Assembly: GCF_964340395.1 (NCBI RefSeq)
Contig: NC_135549.1
Span: 15,672,342-15,736,341 of the forward strand
Source: Glandiceps talaboti
Lineage: Eukaryota; Hemichordata; Enteropneusta; Spengelidae
Length of the DNA: 64,000 nucleotides
Direction of reading: 5' to 3'
Shown here piece by piece: positions 13,201 through 27,300 of this stretch. Position numbers and translations under genes: made by a program. Position 1 is the first letter of the stretch, and the number at the start of each line of letters is the position of its first letter. The notes under the pieces are model-generated. The model was not told the origin of the DNA and ran no database searches. It was given only the letters and a program-made list of their open reading frames with translations.

Positions 13201-16200
13201 ATACGTGATTGGTGTCAATCTCCTAGCCTTCTGTAAATGGTACTAATCGCTAAGTCTTATGATTGCAGTCCCTTTGCAAAGTAAGGCTATTACTAAGCCC
13301 TGAGACTATCCAATACTGGCATATTTACAAAATAATGAGCTACATTCAGATTTATGCTTTGTGAATATAATCAGAATTCCCTTCCAGCAGATGCGTCACA
13401 ATATATCCAACGGTCATTGCCCGGCGAAACACTATAATAAAAAATGAAGATCACTGTCACTAATTGATTACAAATGACCCGAAATGATTCAGGCGTGTGT
13501 ATAAAATTGAGTGTGTTTCCCAACTAAACAGTTTTGAGTCTTGCGTTCTGTATCATAAATAATACCGGTTTATCGAAAGGTAATCGCGAACATATAAATG
13601 TGAGATAACGTACTGCATGCGTAATGTGGGTAATCCTTGATTAGAAAATAGAATATAATCATATAAATCAATAAGTGCAAAGAATGACCCCTTTGAATGT
13701 TTTACCGTAACTGAACTGAGATTATGTGACAGATGACACAGTGTGCCATCATTGCTATCGACATGGGAAAACAAAATGAGTGATGGATAGTAGCCGTGGG
13801 TAGAAGCCAGTAAGTCATTATTGTATTTACATGCCTTGAATTAAAACACCAGTAACACGTTCAATTTATTGTCAGATTTAAATAGCTTCAATTTAAACTC
13901 TGAACAGAGCTGTCGTCCTCTCTGGGCGTGCTAGATGGAATAGGAGGACAAAACCAATCGCAAGTAGGTGGTTATTTGCCACCTTCGATTGATTTTCACA
14001 AAGGTCAACTTTCAGTCTTCAGAGAGTGAAAAAAAGAACAAATATATGATCCACTCGTGTATGGAGCTTGTTTGACATATAAATCACATTGAATCACTTC
14101 ATCTTTTGGGACTCGTTACGCTTTACAAAACTAATGTATATGCACACTTCCTCGTATGCAAATTGTAATGATTGTAAATATTTCATCTGAATTTAAACAC
14201 GAGAACACTCTCCGATACGCAATTCTGTTTTATATTCAACAACACTTCACTTCCCATCCTCTGCAACAATTTTCTTCACGCAGCAATGCTCACAACAATC
14301 TAAATAACAAAACGTGACTTGAGTATCAAGCCTCTGGCTTTCCCCTTTTTCTCCTCCCACTGTGAGTCGTAAAATATGTTCAACATTTAAGAAATACGCG
14401 GTGAATGTGTTCGTGTTTGTAAATGGAATCTCGTCTCGCCGCTTATTTGGCGCTAACTCGAAGCACTTTACAATTTGGTGTAGTAGTGAGTTTAGATGCC
14501 ATTTGTGCAGCTCTATAAATTGATGCATTTACCTCAAATACGCTACACAGATCGTAAAAAAAATTGCCTACGTTTTCTTTTAGATTGTTTCATCAAATTT
14601 ATTAGAACTAAACGTTATGTGAACATATGGAGTCTATAATTTCGAGAATCGCCAAAATGCATATATAGCGGTAATAAAGATGCAGTTGTTCACATATTAT
14701 TGCTACGTAGTCAGGCTAAGGCAACCGTGATACGCCTTTGCAATGTAAAACTACTAGTTTCAGAGAGCGTTCAGTACGTATACATATACAGACACCCGCA
14801 AGTCTGCGATCTATATTTGCTAAACAATGTATTTGCCCAAACCTAGCTTCAATGATACGTTTTTTTATTTAGTACTTAACTAAGGAAACAACAAAAAACA
14901 CAAGAATTGGAGCATTCAGGATACATCAATATATATCATATTTTATATCAGATTGCAAGAACATGTAATATTACATTCATTGAACTGACCTACATTGATA
15001 AGTTATAATATCATATTTCATATTGTTTTGAATACCATATCAAATAACGATCACAGTTACACATGTCATAATCTTTTATACAACACTTAAACTAGTGCAA
15101 TATTTCATTCTAAGGTAACCCTACATCACATCGCCACATCGCATCAACTCAAGTCATATTCTGTCACAACACATCCCATGCACTGCATGTCAATACGTTT
15201 CATGTCCCAACTCTTCACTCTCCTATGTTTCAGAGCATTTCTCAGTCGTGAAACATTGAATTGACTAATTTCACGTCATTTCTCATTTCGCACGTCGTAT
15301 ATCGCGTGACAAATGTATAATAACACAACAGCTTATAAACACGTCACGTTATATACAATATCATTACACGTCAATGAATCGGAACACGATGCACACTACT
15401 GCCTTGTCGTGTGATGTTAATTGGTCAAACAGAATCACACACATTAGATCGTCCCAAGGGGGTAAAAAATTGCTGCCAGAATAAACTTATGAAGACTAGT
15501 TTTCGCAAAGATGTCCAATAAACATTCTGTGTCCAGTTCACACATTGTTAAAGGCCAGTGCCTAACATATCAACAGTATCACCGGTCTGCCTAATGATGT
15601 ATATACTTCGTCACCACAAAGTATGTGAAACGCACGGACGCTCAAGTTGGAATTTGCCACTGTCAAGTCAAGGCTTTGCAATGGATCCATAAACGGCTCT
15701 TTAAAATTTATTTAAGCCTATGAAAATAAGTTGATTTGCGAAAATAGTCGTAAAAAGAAAAAAAACGAGTAGTTTTATTTGAAAATCAAAAAGGAACTGC
15801 CTCTAGGACATCAAACCTAGTATTCCCGGTGATGAGAAAACGGTACGTTTGACTTAATTGTACACACAATGTGTATGATCAAAGTAGAAACTAGACTAAG
15901 TATATATTTTCACTACCTGTTTGGTTCCAGTAATGGGTTATGTTCTGCGCTTCGGTTTTGTGTTCATCTTTCTGATTACATTCGATCGTACAGTCAGGAC
16001 AACAATCTTAGACTTAAAATGATATTACACACCACATACACAATTCAATACATTCAATCAGAATGATGTACGCATGCATCAGAATAGAAGATGTCTGCCG
16101 CCACTTCTCAATCAATTTTACAGTACATGTCCACTGTTACTGTAAATTGACACCTATCGTTATGTGCTTGCTGTTATAAAAGTGTAAAAAAAAAAGAAGA

Positions 16201-17231
16201 AGTCAGAAATCAGATGCCAACTGTCCGATCAATAATCGGAATTAGACATTAGAGAATGCACTTGAAGAGAGACTATACAGTAACTCTTGGTAATTTCTTT
16301 GTCTTAGATTTTTTTAAAGCGAACAAGGACAGTAATCTCTCTCAGTATTGCGACAACGTGAATAGTGTTTTGAGGTTCCCTATACTGAAGGCGGGATTAC
16401 ATATTTAATGACTTAACATTCACCAAATAGAGGTATTTTTATCACGTACGGTGTCGATATAAGGAGATTGCTCCTGTGTCTTTTCTTTAAGAGGTTTTAG
16501 TAATGGCGTGAGACGTGCCCTTTCTTTAATGAAATATCTTCTTGTTGTTGTTTTCTGCAGATAGCGACGCAGCGACCGACACACCGGACACACCAAATTT
16601 GCTGTCGTGTGACATTGAAGTTAATGATATTATTCCACCGTCGTATAGTAATCTTGTCGCGGATGGTATCATTAGTGAAGAAGAAAATGCAGAAAATAGG
16701 GGTCAGGGCAACTCTACCGTTGTTAGGATGGATCCTGTAACACCTCCTCCAAATTATGACGTTGTTTTCAAACCTTCGTGGCCGAGATCGGCGTCTGCGT
16801 ACGTTCTTCATCCTGAACGTATTGAGGAAGTCGCCATGGCTGATTTGTACACCAGGCAGACTTCCAGAACTTCGGAAAGAACCGTTCGTTCTGAAAACTC
16901 TATCAACAGATCGGTGTCTTTTGCCGATACCACTCCCGAAGGAATTGAAGACAGTAGTCAGAATATTGACGATGCGGCCATGCAAATATCACCCGATGTA
17001 AGCGGTGGAACATATGCAGCAACATCAGACGGATCCATGTCACGAACAGACGAGTTGTCGCAGGATGACATTGTGCAGTCTCCACGTTCAATATCCGAAT
17101 CAGAGCCTAGTGCTCGACAACAGTCAGAACCTTCTCAGGTGCAAAGTCCTGTAACGCCAGAGACCGAATCCACTGAAGAAAGGACATCTAGCGTAAATGC
17201 CAACGAGGAGGAAAATAATAACCGAACGTGA
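10215..17231 (+). CDS. Gene 0, 3' part: transmembrane exon plus PPxY cytoplasmic tail
   Basis: Exon 10215-10370 (phase 1-1) encodes a short polar stretch, a strong transmembrane helix (ISLALIIVAVVLLATFLCV) and a Cys-rich juxtamembrane segment C-C-A-A-C-R. Exon 16561-17231, after TTTTCTGCAG, joins in phase 1 and runs 223 codons to TGA. The tail is acidic and Ser/Thr-rich, with two PPxY motifs (I-P-P-S-Y and P-P-P-N-Y) that fit binding by WW-domain proteins such as NEDD4-family ligases. The layout recalls single-pass Shisa/WBP1/VOPP1-type adaptors, but it could equally be the tail of a cadherin-like receptor using the exons at 4845 and 6722. The 5' end is not established. A possible start exon at 9827-9878 is discussed under rejected items. 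Confidence 0.65.
12196..12650. repeat. 40-bp minisatellite, about 11 copies
   Basis: The unit contains CAATGCAACACTAATACAG followed by TACTGTAATTGGCCAATA, with 1-3 differences between copies. It has an internal palindrome CAGTACTG. Units abut without spacers. Confidence 0.92.
12707..12868. repeat. CAACG/CAACA pentanucleotide array
   Basis: Blocks of CAACG then CAACA follow the minisatellite after about 60 bp. The Cys/Val/Leu-rich frames on the minus strand are artefacts. Confidence 0.9.
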
Positions 17232-18862
17232 TATGATTGGATTTCTACAACACTTTTTCTCATTTATTTCCGCCATCCAAGTTGGCTTCCAGTTGATTGA
17301 ATTTTATTCAATTGTCCATTCACTTAAATAGGTATAAGTCAGAACATCGACTGCATTTATACTCCAATGTGTTATCTAAGACTTCAACTATTTATTGTTA
17401 CACTTTTGAAGAGTATTGATGGATACCTCTAATCCTATTAGCCATTCTCTGGGGAAGAAAACAGAGCGTATATGGAGTAGTCTTCTTGTCTCCTGAACCT
17501 GCATACAAGAAGTGGCATATTAAGATGTCTGCTTTGTCTCTTGAATCTGCGTCCTATGCACTTTTGCCCTTTACATGAAATTACCTAAAATGACACCGAC
17601 TCAATAACACCACATTAACATATCACCTGATTATCATTAACAGCTTAAAACTTACACGTCGTTTGACGATGGTCATGGACAACGCCCTCAGTATTAAATC
17701 ATATTTATGCTTCGTTTATGTTAAGCATTAATTTATTCCAGCCATAGGTGTGTTCTCTATGCATGGTGCGTGAGACTTCTATTATCATGCATTTTAATGA
17801 CTCGGTAGCTCACAATATGTGTGGACTACTAATTTATCCAAACCTAATTGTGGCCAAGGAAGATCACTTAGATACTGGTGTGAAACATTCCGATTTAAGA
17901 CAAGAATCGACGTATTCAACGGCATAGAGTACAATTAGTTATGTCAGAAGAGTGATATATTTTAAATTGATGAGCAGTCAACGGTAATGTTTTCCAGAAC
18001 TCACTTCTGTCTTTTAACACCAAACTCATAGTACAGGATCCGTTCCAGACAGTCGTCAATGACGAATTAACTGAAAACCATCGTCAAGAGGCTTTTTTTC
18101 AATTCAGGGTTAAAACAGCCAAGGCTGAGTTATTTCTATAATTTAGAGTTAGACCTACATGATTTAAAATTCAATTTGTGAAGTAAAAATAATTAAACAG
18201 CATTTCACGAACATCTTATAGTATCGTGGTATATAAACAGGCGGTCTTTACCGAATCTGAATTTAAAATGTTACATGTGTATAAGGCATTGATACCCCGT
18301 GTCAACACGTGTACACTTATGTATACAGCCAAAATAATTAAAAGATACAAGAGGAAATTGACCAATCTCCTTTGCATGTCGTTAAATGCGATATAGACAC
18401 ACAGATCGATACCAATGTAATGTACTAGTTACAATCATGGTAACGTATATTGTTTATTAAGAGAATAGTATACGGACGGTTACAATTTTTAATGGTATTC
18501 TAAGGATCAATGTATCAAAGTAAGTTTTAATAGCTGCCAACAAACATCATAATATTATGATAAAAATGAAATATTTTTTTTATATTATCGGTATTTGTTA
18601 TTGGAATTTTTGGCATATCATAATTTGTAAAGCTTTGCGTATGTTACGATCTGTAAATTCTTTTCAAGTACGTCTTTCATTACAACTCCAAATCAAGAGT
18701 TTACAACGCCAACAAAGTTTTAACTTTCGGTCGAAATCATTAATTTGTGTATTATTCACTCCGGTGTCGAGTTTTAAACTCAATAATTATTACGTTTGAT
18801 TTGTAACAGCTATTCGATATGTAAGTTAAATATACACAAACGGCGCAATAGACCTGTTGCCG

Positions 18863-19156
18863 GTTCCAAGATGCATTGCGCGTCTCTCCATTTAATGCCA
18901 TACATTGTGTACGCGCTGAGGGGTCCGCACGCGCTACTCAGGGGGATTGTTCTCATCTGACCGTACCCTGGGTTCATCTGTAAAATTACTATCTGTCTGT
19001 TATTGATTTCGTTTAGTCTTTGTTCTACAAAATCACTCATAATCAAAGACGTCAACATGTCTTTCCATCATTTCCTGACGAAGATGTTATTTCAAACGCA
19101 AAACAAGACTAAACGTAATAAAATAAGCGACGTCGTCGCGCAATGCATCTTGGAAC
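18863..19156. mobile_element. Possible inverted-repeat element
   Basis: A perfect 20-bp inverted repeat, GTTCCAAGATGCATTGCGCG at 18863-18882 and its complement at 19137-19156, encloses about 254 bp of GC-richer DNA. No clear target duplication is seen. Short open frames on both strands here are not convincing genes. Confidence 0.4.
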
Positions 19157-22100
19157 TGAAAAATCTATTCCCAAATAGACCAGCAATATTTGGCAAATTT
19201 TGCATCGATTTCTATGTTGATTTAAGTTGTCGAATAACCATATCAATAGCCGTCATCTTCCGACCAAAGTATTGTTTACAGAAACCAGCTTCTTTTTGCT
19301 ATAGGTTTTTTGCAACTTAATCTAAGACTGAATTTAGAGAAAAAAATATATTAATTTATTGATCCAGATAAGAATATTGACTTCAAAATTATAAATTCAC
19401 AACAATCCTCCTTATTCAAAATGAAACCTTTAGATTTGTTCGATTATGTCCAATAAAGTGGGATAAAAATCTGCCAAAATGTTGTCGGATTGCTCTGATA
19501 CCGTACAGTATATACTAGAACTACCATTTAGAGTTTATCTGTTACATTTTAGTGTTCTTCTTGATATCAACGAAAGTATTCATCTAAATTTATTTCCAAA
19601 AGTACAAGCCCGTACATATATTTGACGGCCAATGTATACTTATCTCGGTGTTGATAATCGCTACTATTATACTGTATATTTCAAGAAATACTATTTACAG
19701 TCAGAAAATGTAACTACTGATATTATATTGAGGTTTTTGTATACTATACTTATATTTCTAAAATAAACTAATTATAAAACAAAATGAAGGAGTCACATCA
19801 TTCTTTATTTGATTTTAATGGGTTCATTTTTAATTGTTGGTGAAGTTTACTATGTTATCAAGGTAGTACATTAATTTTGGTAGACTGTTAGCACTTGACA
19901 GTTATTTATACAGTGGTCCCATTTTATTTGCCACTACCGAGCGACGCGCGGAGGGGACTATTACACTGGGTTCCGTCCGTCCATACAGTCTCATTTCTCT
20001 AACGATGAATCAGGCTATTACAACCAGACATGACAAAATAACTTGGGAATTCTAATACCGAGAGACACCATTCAAACATGTACACCCACAATGTTGGAGG
20101 TAAGTTTACTCTTCAGACTTTTGACTTCGACATTCATCTACATACAATATATCTGACTTAAATTTTGCACATTAACTTGCGTTTTGGATGTGTCTTCGAA
20201 GACAAAAGACTTGCATTATCTTAAAAATGAGTTCCAAATATGTAATAATCATAATATTTTTATTCATGTATTTTCAAATTCGTGTCTTTTATAAGAGATG
20301 TATATCGAATTTACAAACATTTTTAAAAGCAGTGTTTGCTATTAACTCTTCATTCAAATTTCTTTACAAGTACAAAAAAAGAGAGTTGAAAACCAAAAAT
20401 TAATTATTTAACTTAAGTTACAAGTGATTCTGTAAGATATACGGCAATGCCATAGTACAATGCTTAGCAATGATGTGACGGAACATCTGAAAATCAATCC
20501 AAACTAAGGCTCCTCCAAGGCCTTCACCTTTTATACATTTCATGAAAAAGTAATACAAAACCCGGCCTTATTATATTTCAAACAGGGAACTTGGTCCTTT
20601 ATGTGATTCAATCATTCTTACAAATTGGAAATTTATATAGATTTCAGTAACATAACCAGATAGGTCGTTTTTTATGCTGATCCTGGCATTCCTGTCAACT
20701 TTACGATTAGATTAATATGTGTAATAAAGACAAAACATCCTTCGACCGATGAAGACACACGACTTGCATACCAAATGAAAGTTTACATCTTATCGTATCT
20801 AATAGTTCGTTAATGTGGATAGTCTGTAAGACACGACGTGTTTAGCAACCTATCAGCCAGCACTCATCGATTAGGGCTGAACAACATGATGTATTCTACG
20901 GCGCGGTCTGTTATGTGCGAAGGGTAAAAATTAGAGTTATATGGTGTCATGTTCTTCAGTTTTCAATATCAATGACATTGTTCATGGTATCGATAATAGA
21001 TCACCCCCATCACCATCCAACCAACTGTTTATGTTACAATTGCTTGTGCTCTAGGTTCGAGATTATTGGCGATTCTGTTCCTCTCCACTTCATACAGGCT
21101 AAGCATGACAAGAACTACGATTCGATAAATGATTGTAATCAGCTGTCACGTTTGTCTAACGTGTTATATTTAGTTCTAAAAATAATCAGCAGGTCTTAAA
21201 CTCTTGGAACTGGGGGATTGATTGATCATCAACATATCAATTATGTTAAGGGACATACCTGACTTGCATTTATTTCGATGCAAAACGAGCAAACGTTTCA
21301 TCTGCATTTCATTATGTAATGCTAGAGTCAACATTTCTCGATTTACAAAGCTAGATTTTGTACATGTCGTCGTTAACTTTTATTTTAAACAAGACATGAC
21401 AATGAAAGAAAGCCAAAATATTTCTATCTGGATACATGACAAATCTGTCTTGCCTTAACAGCCAGATCAAATCAAATAAACTAAAGGGACATACCTGGGA
21501 ACTCTTGAAATTGTCAAGCTACTGAACTGTCTAATTGATTAGAGGTCTATATGGTGAAAATAATGTATAGGAATCAGGAAAGAACTAGTTCTCCCATTCG
21601 CCGTGTCAAAGTTCTCAACTCTGGTTTAAAGAAAGTGCAAATCATGATTCTATGAAGTTCTTTATGTTGCATACTATGACGTCATTGAATCGCGTGTTTA
21701 TTACTTCAAATACATTGCGGATTTTCGTTAGCACGTGTGCCTAAGTGAGTGAAAATATTCAAGAAGTCTTCAATGTGAAACAACACAACTGTTGAAACTC
21801 GCTAAAGTTTCGGTCTTTTAATCCCTAAAGTTCGCAAATATGAACAAATAAGCAAATGTGAAACGTTATTGCAATACTGCAAAAACCTGATGAAGACAAG
21901 GGAAGGTAAATGACCAGCCTTATTTATATTATTCCCGACTGTAATTAGTAAGAAGTAGCTTGACATTTATCACTACATTGTATTAATTTGGAAATATTAT
22001 TCTCATCACAGACCAAACCTTGGGGTATTAAAGATATTAAGCACCTCATATCAATCGAATGAAAGGAATGCAATATCAAAGGCTGCAACGATAAGAGACA

Positions 22101-22677
22101 TGTGCAATGAAAATGACAATTAGGGTAATTTATTTCATAATTTGACAAAATACGGCGTTAATAAACCTTTATTACGACAATTCATTTGACAGAATGGTGA
22201 ATAAACTTGAAGACATACTGTTAAAAATCGAATTGAAACCTTGACACGTGTACGCTGATGTGACAGTGTTAGAATTTTTAAAAAAATAGTAAATATGAAA
22301 CTGTTAATTCATCACATTTAACTACTTTATACTACAGACTGGATGTTTAGCTGACGAGAATAGAGTTATGTTCTTGTAGTATACTCCGTGAGAACCATTT
22401 ATTGCGAAAATCTGCATCGTACGATAGCAAACACAAGATTATTTATTGCGACTTGAAAATACTTTTGATGTGTGCATTTTCAATATGTTTATTTCGCGTT
22501 CACATATTTATATACATGGTTTAATTTCATTTTGTGTAAGTTCAATACAATTCGTCTTTCGTTGATGGAATAATTGCCGTGAATATTGATGGGCACGTCG
22601 CAAACTATCATTTTCGATGTCGTTCAGAATTATGTTGATGTGTAGTTGGCTAATGACGGTACATTTACACTGTTATA

Positions 22678-22799
<122 letters not shown>

Positions 22800-24302
22800 G
22801 GACGCGTACGGCCAAACATACAGTCAGTCAGTCAGTTACTGAGACAGAGAGAGTTGATACAGAGAGACGGGTAACAGAGTCGGAGAGAATGGGAGAGAGA
22901 CAGGCAGACAGACAGTGACAGAGACAGAAACAGACTGAGAGATTTGAGTGAGAGTAATATAAACCTCAATTCTTGTTCTGTTATTTATTTTCATGATTAT
23001 TGTTGTTTCGTACCATCACACTCAAGAGAATATTCATGGTTTATAAAAAAAAACGCTCATTTCACTAGAAACGTCTAGATAGATTGTATTGATACAGAGC
23101 ACTGCCTGTACATGTAATCAGATGTGACTAACGACGTGAGAGAAAGTTCAATGAGCATCGTGTAAAAGTAAAGTAGACAAGAAAACATACACAGTGACAA
23201 ACCCGCATTGCTATTTGAATCGCCCTGTTTTAATAAGCAAAAGCTTGCTTATCAATGAAAACTAGTCTCCCACTGGGAGTAGGCAGCTGCCGATAATAAA
23301 GTACATTGTGTACGTCAATAGAATATTTTGTGTAGGTGAATACAGAATAAATGGTAGCCTCCAAGTATTGTTGTAAAGAATTGTTCTATGACGAGAGTTT
23401 GATGTCAGTTGAGTGATTATTGATTAGTTAGTATATTATTATATCGGCACTTTATCAATAATTTACATGAATCGATGAAAATGTGCGTGATTGATCTAGG
23501 CCGACACATTGAAAAGTGAATCTACCTCACAATCAAGTGTTGGGATACAGAATGAAGAATGAGGCAATATACTTGTTTGTCCATTGGGACAAACCAGTCT
23601 CAGTTCACCATCGTATAATAATGATTTATAGATGTAGTTTTATATCATTGAAGAAGTGATATTTGATGAATGAAATTAATGAGTCTCATGTACATTAGAG
23701 ACGCTAGGGTCACTAAACTTTGAATCGTTATTTCAATCGTTGTTTTTATCATTGTTTATATCAAATGGATATAAAATTAAAAGTGTACTTTTGAACATAT
23801 CTAGAACATGCTGACTTGCTTATCGACAGATAAATAATGTTACGACTTAAATGTTCTCAAGTGTATACTATTGTATTGGGACAGATAACATCTTTGCAAG
23901 AACTCTTTTAGGTAAGAATATACAGTGCTTTGCTTGGTAAAGTAATGATGCCACAAAACAAATAAATAACAAAAGATGGGCTACTGGATAACATAAAATT
24001 TATTTTCATAATTACTCTTAGTAAATGTGTACATTTTTTGCATTTTCTCGGTAAATATTGTGTACCTGCCAATTGCGCACTCATATCCCTACGCCAGTCA
24101 GTAATCATTATAAATCCAAGTTTACATATTTTACAGTTACCAAGACAACAGTTCGATATAATGATAATAATCAATATCGTATTCCACAACGATCGCGAGT
24201 TTCTGAAGCATTAGCACTTTTAACCAGTATATCCGCCTTCTTCAGCGTTTAAGCTATCTTGGTGGTCGGATTTGTAACTCATCCTGGCAGTGAAACTGAA
24301 AT

Positions 24303-24378
24303 ATGGTGTTACTTGGGCAATGCCAATGGTTTCTAGTGGTCCTTCTTTGTCATGTACCTATACGAAGAGTTAGTGCCG
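24303..24378 (+). CDS. Gene 1 exon 1, signal peptide
   Basis: The ATG opens a 25-codon stretch with a hydrophobic core (WFLVVLLCHV) ending RRVSA, a plausible signal-peptidase site. The donor G|GTAAGT lies in phase 1. Genes 2 and 3 also start with a short phase-1 signal-peptide exon. The next exon recognised, the kringle exon, begins in phase 1 and lies 6.2 kb downstream. The 26-bp upstream block shared by genes 2 and 3 is not seen here. Confidence 0.7.
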
Positions 24379-27300
24379 GTAAGTTTTGTAAGTTCTTTCA
24401 GCATAACGATCGACAAAACACTTCTTACATTTGGCGTGGTTGTTTCTTCCTTTCGAGAAAAATGCCTTTGGGAAGGCGCATTGCCTTGACAAGATATACA
24501 ATATTATATGAATTGAAAAAAACAGCTAACTGTTAAATTTGCCTATACGGAAACTTAATTTTCCGAATAAACTTGAAATATAAGTCGGGTAAGTAATATA
24601 TATTTTGTTTTTCTCTCTCGTTTTTTTTTAATTATTAATTCTATTGCTGAGTGCATAAGGGTGGTTGTACAAGCGTAAAGGCAGTAGCGGTCGTCGGAGG
24701 TACAGTCCGCAAAAAAGAGGTATATATACCCGTATGACCGAATCAGAATCAACGAATTTTGATGGTTACTACATTTACATGTATTCATATCTATATACAC
24801 ATGTATATTTGATCTTTTTAAGAGCTGTACAAATTATAGTGCACAGTCCATCGTACTAAGTTGTGTAACGCAACATGTATTTTTGCGGTGTAACTGCTGC
24901 AAATTCTATAAAGCTAATTGAGTATAATACATTTGTTACATACGATGATTTGGATGCACTGCCAGTCAAGACATTCCTGCAACCAACTAAATATTAAACT
25001 GCGAGAGAGAAAATTTACACTTAATTAGATGTATATGGACATGTGGAAGATTTTGCATGCTAATCAACATAAATGACAACAAGTTATGATTTGAAGTCGG
25101 TTAGGTGGTTAAAATATTCAATTTCAACTGAATATAGGTTATTGTGGCTACCTATATGCATACCTTCATGCCTGGTTATGTCTCCCTCTCCTTGCATACA
25201 TGGCCATACTTCATGATGTGTTTAATCATGTTATTCTTTTGAGATTGAAATAAATAAAATAATTATAGATATTTCTTCGGGGCCAAACCACCGATAGAAT
25301 TACTTTCCAAATGCCCCCTGCTGAAGAAATCCTGCGGCAAAATGTTCCGAATCTAATATAAATAACGTTTCCGCAGGGGTTATCATTTTGCACGCTTGTG
25401 ACTATAAATTATTCACTACTGATTTCAAACTATTACAAACTAAACGCACTGCAGAAATCGATATCCTTTGTAGCCTATGAATAAATGTAGTTTCCGAGGA
25501 AACAATTTAGATCTCAATCAATAGAGAAAATAATAATATCGTTAAAATGTCAAAGAGGTGATTTTTATTTCTCTTTATTTTGGATCGACTAAGCAATTAA
25601 TTTACTACTGTTACATGTCTTCGTCATCATAGCTACCATTATTAATATTTTGTGTTAACCAATGATGGGAACAATTAAACAATGACATTATACATTATAA
25701 GCAAATGTTTACTTATACTTATGAATGATATAGAATGAATAACCTAAAGAGCCTATTAATTTGCAGGGAAGTATATCATCGATTATGAAAGGCAATATAT
25801 AATTAAATCTGGTGGCGTTTTAATTTAAATGAAAATATGTACTTAATTCATGATATTACTCCGAAGCCTTATATTGCAGTTTCCAGGGCTAGTTTGACCT
25901 TTAGATGTTAGACATAACTTTATAGGCTCGTTTTATTCATATACCGTTCGGATGGAAGCTTTGAAATGTAATCAGACAATAATGCATATGTTATATCATG
26001 TTACATTTGTGCTAGCCTTGGGTATAACACTGTGATTTGTAAGAGATAATCACAATATTCTAGACTATTTTAACCTTGTTTCATGGAATGTCGTAATGCG
26101 TCAAATCAGTTTATCATTTATCATTGCACGCTTGTTTTGCTTATAGCACGTTTGAAGCAATGAGACACTTTCTGTTAAAACTGGCCCAAGGAAATTCAAT
26201 GTATTTGTCGACTAATAGGTTAGTATTTGAGGCGATGAAAACAATGTAGAAATTGACAACTTTGAAATGCCAACGTCATACCCATATTTGATCACAAAGT
26301 TCTTAGGATGTATTTTAGCAACTGAATTCACTATTGGCAATCAATGACTGTAAATGGTAGTTGAAAATGTTGTAATGAAAATAGAGAAAGATTTGTACGA
26401 TTGCACCAAGACTATTCTCTTTCCTGTCATTTATCATTTGACTGTTCTGTTTATTGTGCCATAGATCGATGGCCTAGATTTATATGAAAAAATAAAAACG
26501 ATTCAGTCAATTAACTCGGGTACGAATTTTAATATGTTATAGAATGAGATTTCCCTTCAAATCCGAAATGCCATCATTACACTGCAGTGGCCGTTGGAGA
26601 GCCTGACGTGTTGTTTTACGCTCGATTTTATCAGCCGTTATAGCAGTTTAGGTTATCGACTTATGAAGGTAGGTATGTTATGTAAACTTTAAACGTGAAT
26701 AGAGTGTTTTAGTGACTTTTACGTGATCCGTTCCGTGTGTGCTAACTCAATTTTCGGTAAATTGACATTTTTGAACGTTTATATTTCTTGTTTTTGTTTG
26801 ATTTTGGTAGTTTCAAGGCATACTTCAATGAAAATAGCCGATAGAAATCACTATAGTTCACACTTGCAATAATCAACATGGCCGCCAACTCTAACCTCGC
26901 TAGTACATTGTACTATTGATATACATTCTAGAGAAACAGAGTTCGATTTCAGAGCAGAATCTCATGTAATGAACATCTTTTTTTTTGTAATTTACTGGCA
27001 ATACCAACGACCAAGAATTATATTTAAAAACACCCAAAACAAACCCTTGAAGCATGTGTTTGTGACGGGAAATGACGACGTGACTGTCGTTTAGACTACA
27101 TGCAATGCCAATCAGGGCAAAAATGACATCGAAGTTCATGTATTACTGTATTGTTTAGTTCGAGAGAAAATACAATATCGTCACTCCACACATTCTTTTG
27201 GCAGTTTTGGTATAATTCTTTGCTCTTTCTCGTTTTCAGGAATGGACACCTTGGGATGCTGTGATTCCGTTGTTGCTAAGACTTGCTTAAAACGGAAAAC

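Noticed and set aside
16497-17091. Minus-strand frames overlapping the PPxY tail exon
   Set aside because: Shadows of the plus-strand exon, which has clear borders and motifs.
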